Source: Siphlonurus alternatus
Lineage: Eukaryota; Arthropoda; Insecta; Ephemeroptera; Siphlonuridae
Direction: 5' to 3'
DNA: 64,000 nt
Assembly (NCBI GenBank): GCA_949825025.1
Contig: OX463780.1
Coordinates: forward strand, 27,928,118-27,992,117
Position numbers and translations under genes: made by a program. Under the pieces are notes generated by a model. That model saw nothing but the letters and a program-made list of their open reading frames with translations. It was not told the origin of the DNA and searched no databases. Shown in pieces: positions 24,044 to 36,906 of this stretch (positions within the stretch are counted from its first letter, which is position 1; each line of letters starts with the position of its first letter).

Positions 24044-26046
24044 TTAAAACTGTTCACTCCAGTCCCTACATATTGCATAGAAGTGAGAGGGTTTTGAAAA
24101 CTTGCAGCTGGGAATATCTTCACTTAAAAGAGGAATGTCTTTATCGGATGAGGGCATGATTTTACTAGTTGAGGGAAGTTCTGTACTTGAAGAAGACATG
24201 TCTTGACTAGAAGAGGGTGATTCCTTACTCAAAAGCGGCATGTCTTCACTTGAAGTGGGTGTATCTTGACTCAAAGGAGGTATTTTTCCACTGGACAAAG
24301 GCTCAATTCTACTAGAAAGGAATTTATCTTGCTGCAATGCAAGCAGACGGGCACGCAGCAGTCGTTGACAGGCGAGCTGTGGTTTCCGCTGTCCCGCTAA
24401 GTCTAGCACCTCTGGTATCGCCTCGGAGCTTGCTTCTAGGTCCAGCAGTGGTGCCAGCTTAGCCTTGGGCAGGCGAGAGAAGGGACATCCACCCACTGCA
24501 CCAGGTGCAAGCAGCTGGCCCTGCCAAGGTTAACCAACATTAGCAACAACAACATTTGACCCAGAAACAATATGACTACAAAACCTCTTTACATGATTGG
24601 TTCTGCATATTTGTATCAACAATTTAAATGATTAAGTATAGATGGCTTCTTCCAATAGAATTTTCAGAAATTTGATCTATTCTGACCCCTACGCACCTGA
24701 ATTGCATCACAGCAAGGTGCAGCATAGTTCCGTCGTGCTCCTTCCAGTCCATACATGTGTCGCACGCTGTATGTGTACTTCCTCTCGTCAGCCTGCCACG
24801 AGTGCGAGCAACTGGGGCCGTGGTGACAACCTGGGACGCTGTACTCCGTACGCCAGAACTTTAGAGCCTGCTGGACTGGCATGCCAGCCTCCTAGGGGGA
24901 AAAAAATTAATTTATTGGTGGAATCCACAATCAACTTAATAGAAAATCAATAAAATGTAAATATAAAGCTAGAGTCCTACAGATATTGGTAATTAAATGA
25001 TTTTCTACCAACTTAACTTCAGCAAAGTAAGAGATATCTTGGCAATATATTATAATTTCTATATTTTTAAATGGGTTCAAATGACAACATATAACAGTAA
25101 ATAAATCACTTTAGATGATGCAGTACTATTTTTTTTTAATGAGAGCACACCCTTTTAGATGCAATTGTTATCATTACCTTGAGAAAGAGGGTGAGCGCCA
25201 CCCTGGCATGGTGTCCTAAGCGATGATGTTCTCGCAGTGTATTCAGCATACTGGTGACACAAGGTGGGAACAAAGCATGCCTCTCCTGCACCTTTGCACA
25301 GGTGAGCAGGTCACGACCTGAACTATTGGGGTTAAGTTCATTCTTCTGTGAACAACAGGCAGAATAAATAAACATTTAAACCCTTGAAACAATTAAGTTG
25401 TTGTATTTTGTGCATACACTGTATTTATTATTAACACAATATAAGAGACAAAAGTTTCATACTACCCTTGTTGCTTGCCCTCAAATACTCATTTATCTAG
25501 TCTGCTCTCACACAGTACTATAAAATCTAAACACAAATAATAATTACCGGTATATTAATTCTAGTTTTTCTGGTCGCAGTGTATATTATTATTATATACA
25601 CTGGGGTAAGTCAGCAGCATTATTACCTCGGCCGTCTACAAATTGCCCTCCAAAGCACTCGATTCTTGCATACTCCACTTGCTTCAGAAATACTCATAAA
25701 CTCTTTTGCCTTCTGCACTCTCTATTACACTGCATACTTTTAACTTTTAACACTTCTGTTCTTCAAACATTCTGCAATCACATCCAACCAAACCTTTTTA
25801 GGTCTACCTAATCCTTTTATGCCTTGTACACTACCTTTAAACAGTTTTGCAATTCGTTCATCACCCATTCTCTCAGCATAAATAAAATAAATATTAATAT
25901 ATAGCCATAAAAAATATGTAATTCAGGAAACTATTTATGATATTTTTATAAGAGGATTTTTTTTTGTATGGCACCTCTGAATAATTGGTGTTTTATGGGC
26001 CTTGTACGTCTGTCCTTTTATTGCATTAAAATATAAGAGGAACCTT

Positions 26047-26106
<60 letters not shown>

Positions 26107-27740
26107 TTTATTATTATATTATAATATAATAAGCTTTTATTTTTACCTTATAATTAAAGTGCATCAGTCTTGAGATTTGCAGCATCCTTGCATCCTGCAT
26201 GGCATCATTGAGGCAGCCGGAGATGACCATGTCCAAGCAACCATGTTGAAGGTGAAGAGAAAAAACTTCCACCAACAGGCTACGCCACGCACTACATGGC
26301 ACTCGAGCCTCACCAGAACGTAGCTCAGCACTACGGTCTGCGATCAGCTGTAGACATGTGCGAAATGGCACTGCAACAGAAAAAAATTACCAGATTGTAT
26401 ATATACTATATGATCTATATGTGTGTGTTTTAATTGTTTTAAATATATTTAATACAGCACGCAAATGTGCATGATACTACATCCAATAGGTGACTTGTTC
26501 TTACACTGATCCTCGCCATCTGTGAGTGGCGCTGCAACTTTTTGCAACTTGCAGTTCAAAGTCGACCAATCACTTGACAGCATGACGTCATGTCGTTCTA
26601 ACCCATCAATGGCTGCTCTGTGGTCAACCAATCGCAGAATCGCTTGGCAGCATGGCGAGCCGCGGTGGCCCGAGGTAGTTGTCTTTATCTCGCTAGTATT
26701 TGGAATTGAGCAGTGCTAGGGTGAAAACAATTGCACTGAAGCAAACTAGAATAGTTATACCACGTTTTGGCAGTGAAAAATGTTAACTTTTTATTTTCTT
26801 TCGTACCTAACTCGCGGTTCACAAAATTTTTCCCCCATCTTCGCAATGTATTATTTCGTTTCTACATGCTTTGACCGTACACGAAGTTGCAGCGCCACTC
26901 GCACAGATGGCGAGGATCAGTGTAAGGACAAGTCACCTATTCATATGATATCCCTCAACTCAAACATCAGAGTGCAGAAGTATCATATCATTTCATATTA
27001 TAATAAGAGTGCTATGTATATACATTGCAGGGATTATACTGTACAATTATGTCATTAAACACTTACCTCTTATAAACATTGCCCTGCATGATTCCTGGTG
27101 ACTCTCTCCTCCAAATACATGTTTCAAACCACCAGGTTTTCGTAGCAGATCATGACAGAGATTCTTTACAGAATGAAGGAAATGCAAATACTTGGAATCT
27201 AGATCTGTTCGAATAGTAATGATTTCTTGAATGTGTTGCCGACAAGTTCTTAAAGTTGTAATTACATGCATATCATCCAGATATTGCAATCTTCTACGAA
27301 ATAATGCAGTTTCAGCACGAATAAAATGTTTTTGAAAAGATTGAGATCTAAAGGTAGTCAATCTGAAAATTAATTAAAAAAATTATTAAATTAAGTATTT
27401 CAATAATGTTTTGTGAATATTACCTGAGGAGGTAGTGAGAGGCTCTGTCAATCGCTGTACCTTCAACAAAATAAGTTAAGTTTGGGGGTGCTTTAAAGTC
27501 AGTATCAGAGTCAGCAACTGATGATATAAATTCTAATCGTTGTTGCAAACATTCTATCATTTTGTCTAGTTCTATGATTCCTCTAGGTGGCTTGAAGTAG
27601 AATGTCATAATTTGAGAAGAATAAATCCAATTATAATTCTTCAAACAGAAATTACGTGTCCGGTGTGTCAAATTAGAGATTAACGCGCCATGTTTTTGAA
27701 TAGTCAGCTGATTACAATCGATACCAATCGATCCGATCAA
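24044..27740 (-). CDS. PRIM2: DNA primase large subunit (PriL/p58), six exons, about 558 aa
   Basis: Regulatory, Fe-S subunit of the heterodimeric primase in the Pol alpha-primase complex; it sets primer length and start during nuclear DNA replication. Exons: 27740-27424, 27362-27067, 26370-26147, 25345-25178, 24891-24697 and 24520-24044, all GT-AG, with reading phase preserved at each junction. Family landmarks are FYFKPPRG near the N-terminus, RASHYLLRL, VPFRTCLQLIADR, FPPC, LREHHRLGH..RVALTLFLK, QQALKFW, YTYSVRHMYG and GGCPF. The four cluster cysteines can be placed at C308, C396, C412 and C451, with spacing close to animal PRIM2. Odd features: the N-terminal half looks shorter than usual, and residues 468-537 form a Ser/Pro-rich heptad repeat. 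The start is uncertain: M1 is the first in-frame ATG, but the family similarity begins near M44. A TTTTAGCGCG E2F-like word lies 17 bp upstream. Confidence 0.92.
24110..24319 (-). repeat. in-frame 21-bp minisatellite encoding ten heptapeptides in the PRIM2 tail
   Basis: Ten consecutive seven-residue units of the form (L/S)S-x-(D/E/K)-(I/M)-P, with proline (once serine) recurring every seventh residue from 474 to 537 (P474, P481, P488, P495, P502, S509, P516, P523, P530, P537). It follows the last Fe-S cysteine and precedes an aromatic C-terminal end. Many Ser-Ser-x-Asp/Glu acidic patches could be CK2-type sites; that is inference. Confidence 0.8.
26055..26101. repeat. (TA)n microsatellite in a PRIM2 intron
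   Basis: TA dinucleotide run about 45 bp downstream of the donor of the third PRIM2 exon. Confidence 0.9.
26485..26941. mobile_element. MITE family D in a PRIM2 intron, 457 bp
   Basis: Inverted ends of about 55 bp: AATAGGTGACTTGT... with GATCCTCGCCATCTG and GTGGCGCTGCAACTT, complementary to the right end. The interior holds TGACGTCA (26583-26590), a CCAAT box and a GC-rich GCGAGCCGCGGTGGCCCGAG patch. No transposase. Confidence 0.8.
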
Positions 27741-27766
27741 TCGACCTATTGAAAGTTTTAGCGCGA

Positions 27767-28184
27767 TTGCTCAAAACATTAAATTCAGGGGGTGGCATGC
27801 GAAGACCCGAAATTCAGGTTAAATTTCTAGATGTCCTCTAGCATATATGCTCGGAGAAAAACCATTAGACATTATAGAAACCTTAATTTGTGTTTTATAT
27901 TCAGATAATTTACCAACATCCCAGAATTTTGTCCCGGAAACAGTTAGTGTATCTTCTAAAATTTGAGTCAATGCAACATGTTTTGTCTACTTCATTTCAG
28001 GCTTGCATGGACTGCATATATGGCTGGGTCAGGGATGCCTGACCTGACTGGCCCCTCTGATTTTTAACATAGAGTGCATACAAAAAGTGGCCTCAGGCCC
28101 CTTTCCAGGTGGCCTCTGCTGCCTGTAGTGCCCTGACTGGCCCCTTATAGCTTTTTCCCAGTCCGAGCCTGCTTCATTTCCCTG

Positions 28185-28255
<71 letters not shown>
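27767..28255. other. upstream of PRIM2, no gene seen
   Basis: Unremarkable sequence up to about 28170, then a long (TA)n run at 28185-28255. Confidence 0.4.
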
Positions 28256-28260
<5 letters not shown>

Positions 28261-28432
28261 CAAGAGGATACACCCGGCTATATAAGAGCTTATATATATA
28301 TAGCTCGCGGCAGGGTAATGTATTGGGTATATATATATATATTATATATATATATATATATATACCCAATACATTACCCTGCCGCGAGCTATATATATAT
28401 AAGCTCTTAGCCGGGTGTATCCTCTTGTAATT
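28256..28432. mobile_element. palindromic element with TA-rich loop
   Basis: Arms ATTACAAGAGGATACACCCGG and its complement, then TAATGTATTGGGTATA and TATACCCAATACATTA, close over a TA-rich centre. The right arm is very nearly the exact complement of the left. A small indel (TATA) differs between arms. Confidence 0.75.
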
Positions 28433-28511
28433 ATAGGTCAAACCCGTCCAACGCATATGCTGGTAAATTCAGGGGACCTACACATACATATTAATTTATA
28501 TATATATAGAA

Positions 28512-29245
28512 TGGAGTACCGAGTACCGACCTCAATTTTTTTTATTGCAGAAATGGATAGAGGGTGCAAAGTTACGCTACTCTGATTTTTTTTCAGATTT
28601 TTTAAGCCCGGCAACTATTTTTTTAAAATAATTGGTTTGGTTTGGTTACCAATGGCGGAACTTGTTTTTCAACATTGTTCACAGTGCTCTCTGGGGCTCC
28701 TAATACCCAGTCTGTACGCCAGACAGTTAAGTACCGTTTCTTAGCGGGGCACGTATGTATTGTTTGCACATTCCGCGGTCTTAATCACCCCAGCGGAGTA
28801 TATAGACAGCCGTAAGCTGCCTTCCTCCTACCAACTCTTTCATCTAGTAGCCATGCAGTCACACCCATTGCAAGTCGCGAAAAGTCTGCCGTATTCGGGA
28901 TTTGAACTGGGGACTTCTCGGACGAGAGCCAAGTGTACTAACCACTACGACACCAAAGAGCAAGTTTATAAATTTTGTAAAACTTTTTTTACAATTTATT
29001 TTTATTATTCAAAAATAATTGAAAGTGCAGAAAAAGTGCCGCCTCTCTTACCACCTCTCCGGCCTCTCCGGCCTCTCTTAATAAAAGATAGGACCCAAAA
29101 GGGATGTGGATATTCGAACCCAACCTCGCCAAAACTTTTTAGCAATACTTCCCGGTCCCTAAAAAATCTGAAAAAAATCAGAGTAACATAACTTTTCATC
29201 CTCTATCCATTTCTGCTATAAAAAATTTTTGAGGTTGATACTCCA
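28512..29245. mobile_element. MITE family A, copy 3, split by a SINE-like insertion
   Basis: The left end (TGGAGTACCGAGTACCGACC, then GCAGAAATGGATAGAGGG) and right end (CCTCTATCCATTTCTGC...GATACTCCA) flank family A core words (AGTGCCGCCTCTC, AGGACCCAAAAGGGATG). The interruption at 28635-29011 is described separately. Confidence 0.75.
28635..29011 (-). mobile_element. tRNA-derived SINE-like insertion inside a family A MITE
   Basis: Flanked by a 10-bp direct repeat AAAATAATTG (28625-28634 and 29012-29021), which restores the uninterrupted family A sequence. Minus-strand reading from about 28965 gives a tRNA-Glu-like head (TGGTGTCGTAGTGGTTAG A box; CAGTTCAAATCCC B box; CTC at the anticodon position). 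A non-tRNA body and an (AACCA)n tail follow at 28634-28650. This is the standard layout of a tRNA-derived SINE. About 45 bp of AT-rich sequence precede the head. Confidence 0.7.
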
Positions 29246-29375
29246 TTATAAAAAGCATATTCACCACAATTAATGAAGTGTTATATTTTTCAAATATCAA
29301 TATCAATTAATCTATTCATAAAAACCAACAACTGTACACCACATGATTTTTGACCGTGTTTCTCATATATATAAG

Positions 29376-30015
29376 CAGGGACCGGATGCACGCGTTTTTT
29401 TCGTGCATCCGAGATGCGCATCCGGATGCAAATTAATTTTTCGTGCATCCATGGATGCGCATCTGGATGCAAATTTATTTTTCATGCATCTGGGATGCGC
29501 ATCCGGATGCAAATTTATTTTCCATGCATCTGGAATGCGCATGATCCGGATGCATTAATTTTTTCCCGTGCATCTGGGATGCACGGATGCGGATGCAAGC
29601 CAATTTTTGCGCATCCGTGTGCATCTTGCATCTGCATCCGCATCCGATCTTTGGTTTTTATAATACACTTTGTTTCTTGCAATTTTAAACGACAAGTGGC
29701 AAATAAATGTTAAGAAAATGCCTTGTGTTAAAGATTTATTTAGAGGCCATTAGCAAAAAACCTGATAAAAAAGGAGAAAAAAAAGTGTTAAATGAATGCA
29801 AATTTATTTTTCGTGCATCCGTGGATGCGCATCCGGATGCAAATTTATTTTTCATGCATCTGGGATGCGCATCCGGATGCATTCATTTTTTCCCGTGCAT
29901 CTGGGATGCGCATCCGGATGCATTCATTTTTCCCTGTGCATCTGGGATGCACAGATGCGGATGCAAGCCCATTTTTGCGCATCCGTGTGCATCTTGCATC
30001 TGCATCCGATCCCTG
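29376..30015. mobile_element. hAT-type non-autonomous element with GGATGC repeats, copy 1 (640 bp)
   Basis: It starts CAGGGACCGGATGC and ends GCATCCGATCCCTG, and is flanked by an exact 8-bp duplication TATATAAG (29368-29375 and 30016-30023), the hAT signature. The interior is built of GGATGC/GCATCC hexamers in units of roughly 45-50 bp (GCATCCGGATGCAAATTTAT). A non-repetitive spacer of about 150 bp (29655-29790) separates two repeat blocks. The repeats leave long accidental ORFs in several frames. The second copy is at 60047-60684, inverted. Confidence 0.9.
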
Positions 30016-33000
30016 TATATAAGACACATGCAGATAAACACAATTAATAAATTAGGCTGTTTTAAAGGACTATTTAGTTTTGCACTGCAGGCTGCACACA
30101 GATCTGGTAGAAGGAGCCCAGATTAGTGCAGGAAAGGGTTCTGGGTGTCTGATAAAGGCCCCAGCTTGGTCATAAGATGACTCTTACTGACCTGGCCATA
30201 ACCGAAAAGGGTATAAATGGTGTCATACAAGGATAATAACAATTGTTACTATTATTACTATAAATTAAACAGAATAAGTTTTAGACAGATATTTATTGAT
30301 GAAATGTAGCACACTTGAGAGATAAAAAGAAATACATATAAAAAGCCCTTTAAAATTGTATTACTTTTAAAGATTGTGATAATTTGTAAAATTTCTTGCT
30401 CTCCATTACATTTTTTTGTTCAAATTGATAGTCTAGAGGATTTCTAATCTAAATTTATATTAAAAAAAAAAAAAAAAAAAGTAAGCAGCACTTTGCTGAA
30501 AGTTATAATATAATAAATTAATGAAAACACAAAAATTTAAACATATAATATATATTTATAAATAATTTGGCAGTCTAAATATTACTACTATGTCCATCTA
30601 AATTAAAATATTTAATTTGTGGTAAAGCTACTATTTAGGACCTGTTACTCAATTAAAAAAAAAAAAGAGTTCAGTTCCAATAAAATTGATTAATTAATTG
30701 ATTAATTAATTAAATTAAAAACAGGTTTACAGTTTTACAATATATATGTATATATATTGCTAATAATAACTAATTAAATTTGAAATGCTAAATAAACCAT
30801 AAACCAGAACATATTTTAATACACCAGAAACAATTTTCAAATTTAAAATAGTATTGAATAGTAACAAAATACAACAATTAGAATTGTTTGATTAATTAAT
30901 AAATTATAATAAGCACAGGTATAAAAATAACAAATTATTAAAAATTGACATGGGAGTATTTTGTTAATCAATTTGCAATAATAATAATTAATTGTTGCAA
31001 TTAAATGCATTGTTATAAGCTCTGATACTTTTGTGTTGTTTATATTAATTGATTTGATATGCAGTAATTAAAGATAGAAATCCCAAGGAGAGATTACATT
31101 ATAGGGGTGAAAAAATTTGTTTTTTTTTATTACATTTAATTTGTTATAATTAAGAAATGGTGTTGATTTGTGATAGTTTGGTTTTTAATTAGATTCAGTC
31201 CATATATATTTTTATAATAGCCATATGCAATTTTTACTCTCAAAATGTCCAGGCTGAAAATACAATGTATTGCATCAAAATGCTGTTATCTCGGAAAAAA
31301 TTGTTTCCAAATAATAATAATAAAAAAAAAATTATGTATAATACAGTATTTACTAGATCAATAGAGGACTTTTTTAAGGGAGCATTTATAACAATTGCAA
31401 GTGACTATTGTTAGCATCATACAATATTAGTGAGCAAAACACAATTATTATTCTAACAATGAAGCTCTATGATAGTGTTTTTCTCCGCTAGTCAAACTAC
31501 CCATTTAGCAGAGTTCAATTTAAAGCTGCACGCAGTGATAGCAAAAATTTGAGCAGTACAATTATTATAGTCCTATGTAGCATATTTATTATTTAATTTG
31601 TATTACATTTAACTTTTTGATCTTGCAAGTTGAAACTAAAGTAAATTTTAAAGAATTTGCTTTACCTCTTAAAAAATTCACCAAGTGAATTTGAACAATC
31701 AATTTTGATTTAGAATGGATTGATTTTAATTGAAACCATTAAAATGCCATCAAAGTTTATAAATTTTAGCTATTCTTTTACTATTTAAGACTTAAAATCA
31801 AATTAAATTGTGCACCATTGAAACTACAAAAAAGTGTTTATAATTAATTTCAACTTGCAAAAGAGGTATATTATAATATGTATAGATCAAACATGTTAAC
31901 AAATATAACTATCCATTATTAAGACAATATTAAATATATTTATTGATAATAGTATTATATATATGATTCCCATTTAACTAGCTTTTTCCTAACTAATTCA
32001 TAATTCTTACAACAGCCTTTAGACACATATAAAATGATACACTTATATTGATTAAATATATTATATGTATAATATTATAGATTATGAAGAAAAGTGATAT
32101 GCCTATTATTGAAAAAACGGCATTATAATAATAATTTATAAGAATTCATTGCCTTTCACAACCAAATAAGTACATTCAGCATGAAGATAATAATTAGTAT
32201 ACAAATTGTTACACAAATCCAAAATTGGTATAATAGGCCCCTAAAGAAAATATGTTGGCCATTTTTATAATTCCAAGCTAGCGAAGCTTCTAATACTTTG
32301 CTGAAATGTACTTATGATTAGAATTACTTATTATACACATAATGTTAACATTAATGCTTCCCTGTTTTTAATATGTATTTTTAATTAATTAATTAATACC
32401 CAAGCATATAATATATTAGAGTCCTACTACTTTTGAACTATGATGCAATAATACACATATAGCAAATTGCTCTATACGAAGTCTATGTTATTAAGCAGCA
32501 AATGTGAATTAAATGCACATGATATGAGCAGTCACTCTTATTTAACTATATAGGAAACATTTGAAAATTTTAAACATTTGTTGTAAAGATTAAAATAAAA
32601 GGAACACACACACACAAAGAAAGAAAGACTTTAAGGTTTTCATTCAATGAAAAATAAGTATGTAAGTTGAAAATATGCAAGTTGTTTGAAAAAAGTTAAA
32701 TATTATAATATAGGCCTTGTGTATTGAACATAACAACATAAAAAACATGTATATCTCGGACGGAGAAAATTTTGGAGTAAAATAAAAACATTGATAAATT
32801 GCACAAGTCTAATTTTTAGATATAACATTTACATTGTAGTGTATGCTCATTTTATTTAAATAAGCACTGATTGTTCTGCAAGTGTCACAGTTAAAGAGCA
32901 GGTCTTTTTGAATACTGTTGATTAATTTGACATTTTCCACAATTATTCAAATACAGTACAGAAAATGTAAGAGACTGAAGATTGCTTTTTAAAACCAAAT

Positions 33001-34215
33001 TGTTGTCTTTGGGAATTATACTAGTTGGTGCTTCATTACATTTAGTCATTACTTTTACTATTGAATTCTCTCTTACTCTAATGCTAATACTATAAAAATC
33101 AACTAGAAATTTATACCATGTTATATTCTGTAGGTAAGAGTTCCATTTATACTGTATCAGACACAACAACGTAGTATAAATTTCTGAAATTATTATTTCT
33201 TTTAACCCACTTATTTACTTTTTATTTAGCCCATTTTTGTTTCAATTGAGTTATCAACTTGCATTTTGAAAATAGGCAAAACGTAAAGCACAAAAATGTA
33301 TGATAATATTCATAAAACATTAAGTAAAAAAAAAATAATAATAATAATAATAATAATTAATAATAAACAAATCAATAAAATTTAAAACAAAAATAAATAA
33401 ATAATAAAATGTGACACACTTTATCAAAAGTATTCTTAACAAACAGGAAATAAACCAAGCAAATATTATGTTGATTGTACAGTACAGTATTGGACATAGA
33501 TTTTTTTTAAGCTTATCTACCTGCAAAATCCTTTAGAATAACGTGAGATATTTATGTTACGGCTGCAGCGATATCTACAGTTTAGAATCTATCAGACAGA
33601 CACATAACATTCAATATTCTATGATTGACATTGGGCATTTTTTTGTTCTTTTTCTTGTTTTTAAATTTATTTATATAGCTCGTTAGGGAATACTTTAATA
33701 TTTAATTTTGAATTGGCATTACAATTATATGCTAACAGTTAATACATTTATTTTGAAAAATTCAAACCTAAAATCTTAAAATTTCCCTTTTCATCAATAT
33801 TAAGATTACATTTTGATTCATATTTTTTTTTTATCTTTAAACAATACACACTATGGGTACACAAAAGGTACAAAAAATGGCAAGGAATGACTACAACTAT
33901 AGATTAGATGAGCATTAATTATTTTTTGCCTAAAACAGCACAGCCTAAATATTTTTACTACTTATGCCACCATTTAGAGCAATATTTAAATATATATTAT
34001 ATAATTGATAGGCCTTCTAAAGTAGTTTCTAGTGACTAACCAGCGATACACAATGCTAAGTGTTGATTAGTATTGGTCAATTCACAGCAATGTACTGTAG
34101 TCATACAACAGTTAGGCTCTATGACAATACAAAAATAATTTTCATGGCATTACAATGTATCATATTTGAGATACTGAGACAGAGTAGTTATTTTTATACA
34201 AAATATATAAAAAAT

Positions 34216-34216
34216 G

Positions 34217-34264
<48 letters not shown>
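34216..34264. repeat. (AAT)n microsatellite
   Basis: About sixteen AAT trinucleotide units. The asparagine run on the plus strand here is not a gene. Confidence 0.9.
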
Positions 34265-34267
<3 letters not shown>

Positions 34268-35261
34268 CAAAAACATACAAATTGCAAATTGAGCTGACAA
34301 TGCAAAATATTGTAAATATTTTATTTTAACTATGCAGGGACTTAATTTTTGTTTTAATAAAAGTAGTTACAGAGTTACGAAATTTATCAGCAACAATGCA
34401 TGGTTCTTCAAAGTTCAAACAAATTAAAATATTGTTTGCTTTTACAAAAGTGATTTCTATTTTTCTTGTTGTGAAGACAATATGTATATAATAATTTATT
34501 ATATATATTACATTTTCAGTTATTTTTAAATATATTTAAATAGAAATTGTATCTTCAAATTTCTGATATAAAAACAATTGTTAAATTACAATGGAGGTTT
34601 GCATGTCATGGAACTATTTATTTTACAAAATCAACTGTCACATATCAAATATTTAATTTGAAAATATGTAATATAACAAATTTTGTCTACATTAAAATAA
34701 GTTACAGTACTGCTTTCTATAAATTATAATTTAAGGTATACTGTACAACTTGAATAACAAATGTCTTATAGACGATCCAGGAATTCAGTTCTATCTATAG
34801 GCCAGTGAGGTTAAGTTGTATGAACTCCAGCACATTACCACAAGTGTATATTGCCACACATACTAAACCATTAATTAGTAATTTATTTATTATTATATTA
34901 ATATATATTATTGAATAAAAGATTGTCAATACAAGTTTCGGTGATTAATTAAAAACATTAATATCACAACATATATTGTTTTGTAACTTGGGGAAAAAAT
35001 TAATTAATATAAAAATTTAACAGTAAAAATATACCATTTTTGAGTTGTCAGAAGAAAGCTTCAAAACTATTTTTTGTATTATTGATGATAACAAGGCTTC
35101 TGTATATTCATTATTGTTTTATTATCATGATTGCCATAAAAATTTAAGATTGTTTTGTTTTACTAAAAGTTAAAAGGAAGCAATATTATGTATTAGTGAA
35201 AATAAAAATGTACATGATTTTAATCATCTGCTGATAAAAAATGTGATTTAAAAGAAAGCAT

Positions 35262-35493
35262 GGTTATAAGGCAATGTGTGGCATGAAGTAGTTGGTGTTG
35301 CCTTGTTAGAATATATACAGCATCAACTAATCCATATCAGATATTGTCAAGTACGTGTCAGTTATAAAAATTATGCCGGTTATAAGGCAATGTGTGGCAT
35401 GAAGTAGTTGGTGTTGCCTTGTTAGAATATATACAGCATCAACTAATCCATATCAGATATTGTCAAGTACGTGTCAGTTATAAAAATTATGCC
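35262..35493. repeat. exact tandem duplication, 2 x 116 bp
   Basis: The segment 35262-35377 (starting GGTTATAAGGCAATGTGTGG) is followed immediately by what reads as an identical copy at 35378-35493. Such identity in neutral AT-rich DNA means a recent duplication or an assembly artefact. Confidence 0.9.
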
Positions 35494-36906
35494 AACTCTT
35501 AGATAATAACAATTAATTCCCCAAGATTACTCTAAAGTCCCTAAACATTCCTAAATTATTGGTTTTAAACATCATTAAATACAGCACAGCAAAAACATTT
35601 AATTTTAAAGTTACTAACATTTTGTTGATGATGCTATTATATATTTTGTTTGAGATATGATTGTGCTAGATTTCGTATGTTGCAAAAAAAAAAAAAAAAA
35701 AAAGTACGGGTTAGACAAAGGTTTTGTAGAAAGATGTGAAACTCAAATAAATATATAATATATTTTTTAAAAAAATTTAATGCTAATAATAGTTTAAATA
35801 GCAATTGAAATTTTGAATTTAGTTTAAAATCTGATGATCTTTCATAAAAAGCCTTCTTAACTTATTAGAATGATGTTTATCACAGAATATTTTATAAAAA
35901 ACATTATGCTGATCAATATTAATAATTAATTTCTTGCTTAAAATTTCTGTCTAAAACATTGCAGTGGGAAGATAATTAGAAGCACCATATAGAAATACAA
36001 TAGTTGGTCACATAGATAAAAATTAATTTGCATTATTAAAAAAAGATTTTTTGTGTGTTTTTTATCAAAATTTCAGTAAAATTGATAAACAACAACTTCA
36101 GTATAAATAATGGTAGATTTACTATAAAGACAATAGGAAGCGTGTTAATACATGTAGTTATCAGAAACAAAACTGTAACTACCAAAATCCTATCGCTTTT
36201 ATTTATCTACCCTAAACTGTTTCCTCATTGGATTAAAGTGCCGTTGTGAGTTGGCAGGAATTCGCCACCACAACACAATGTTCATCATGGTTTCTCATGT
36301 ACTGTAAAGTTAACAGCTATACAGCAAGAACATATTTTTTAATTCATTCAAATCAGCTGGCTACTTTCAGTTGGATGTTTCTCCATTGTGTTTTTATTAG
36401 AGTATAGAACTTCTTTAATAAAACTAACCATAAATAAATATATAAATACTAATCATTTAGGTAACTACTGTAGATTTGAACAAACTTAAGCAATATAGTA
36501 AATAGTAATAACATTAAAGTTATATTACCACTGGTCTTAGTACAACAAAATTATTAAAATTAAAATTCATGAATAAGAAAGTCAAATCTCATAAAGCAGG
36601 TAAGTTATTCACGAAATGATAGAGATGTGTTTATCAAATAATTACAACATCACTCAATCAATCATTTAAGTTAGGATTTTATGACAATATTTTTTTTTTC
36701 TAATTGGTGATTAGCTATAAACAGTTAACATTAAGTAGGAAAAAAACAAAACAAAAAACATTGACACTAAAGTAGAGATTGCATAAATTTAAAATTTGTC
36801 TACTGTGTTATATCTACATTCTACAGTGGAAAAAAAAAAGAAAAAAAAATGTGACCAGAGAATAAAAATTAAGGTAATGATTTAAAGATTGTGGAACTTT
36901 GTCTTG

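Larger units (their letters stand above)
30024..36906. other. very AT-rich gene-free interval between PRIM2 and MEIOC
   Basis: No exon, RNA gene or MITE recognised in nearly 7 kb. It holds poly(A)/poly(T) runs, (ATA)n tracts (33333-33358, 34216-34264) and a 116-bp tandem duplication. The part next to 36907 could be MEIOC 3' UTR, since it lies directly downstream of that stop codon, but no transcript end is visible. Confidence 0.45.

Noticed and set aside
29343..30126. ORFs rich in Cys/Ala/Ser/Met across the GGATGC repeats (also 60011-60715)
   Set aside because: Products of a hexamer repeat inside a hAT-type element, open in several frames and both strands.
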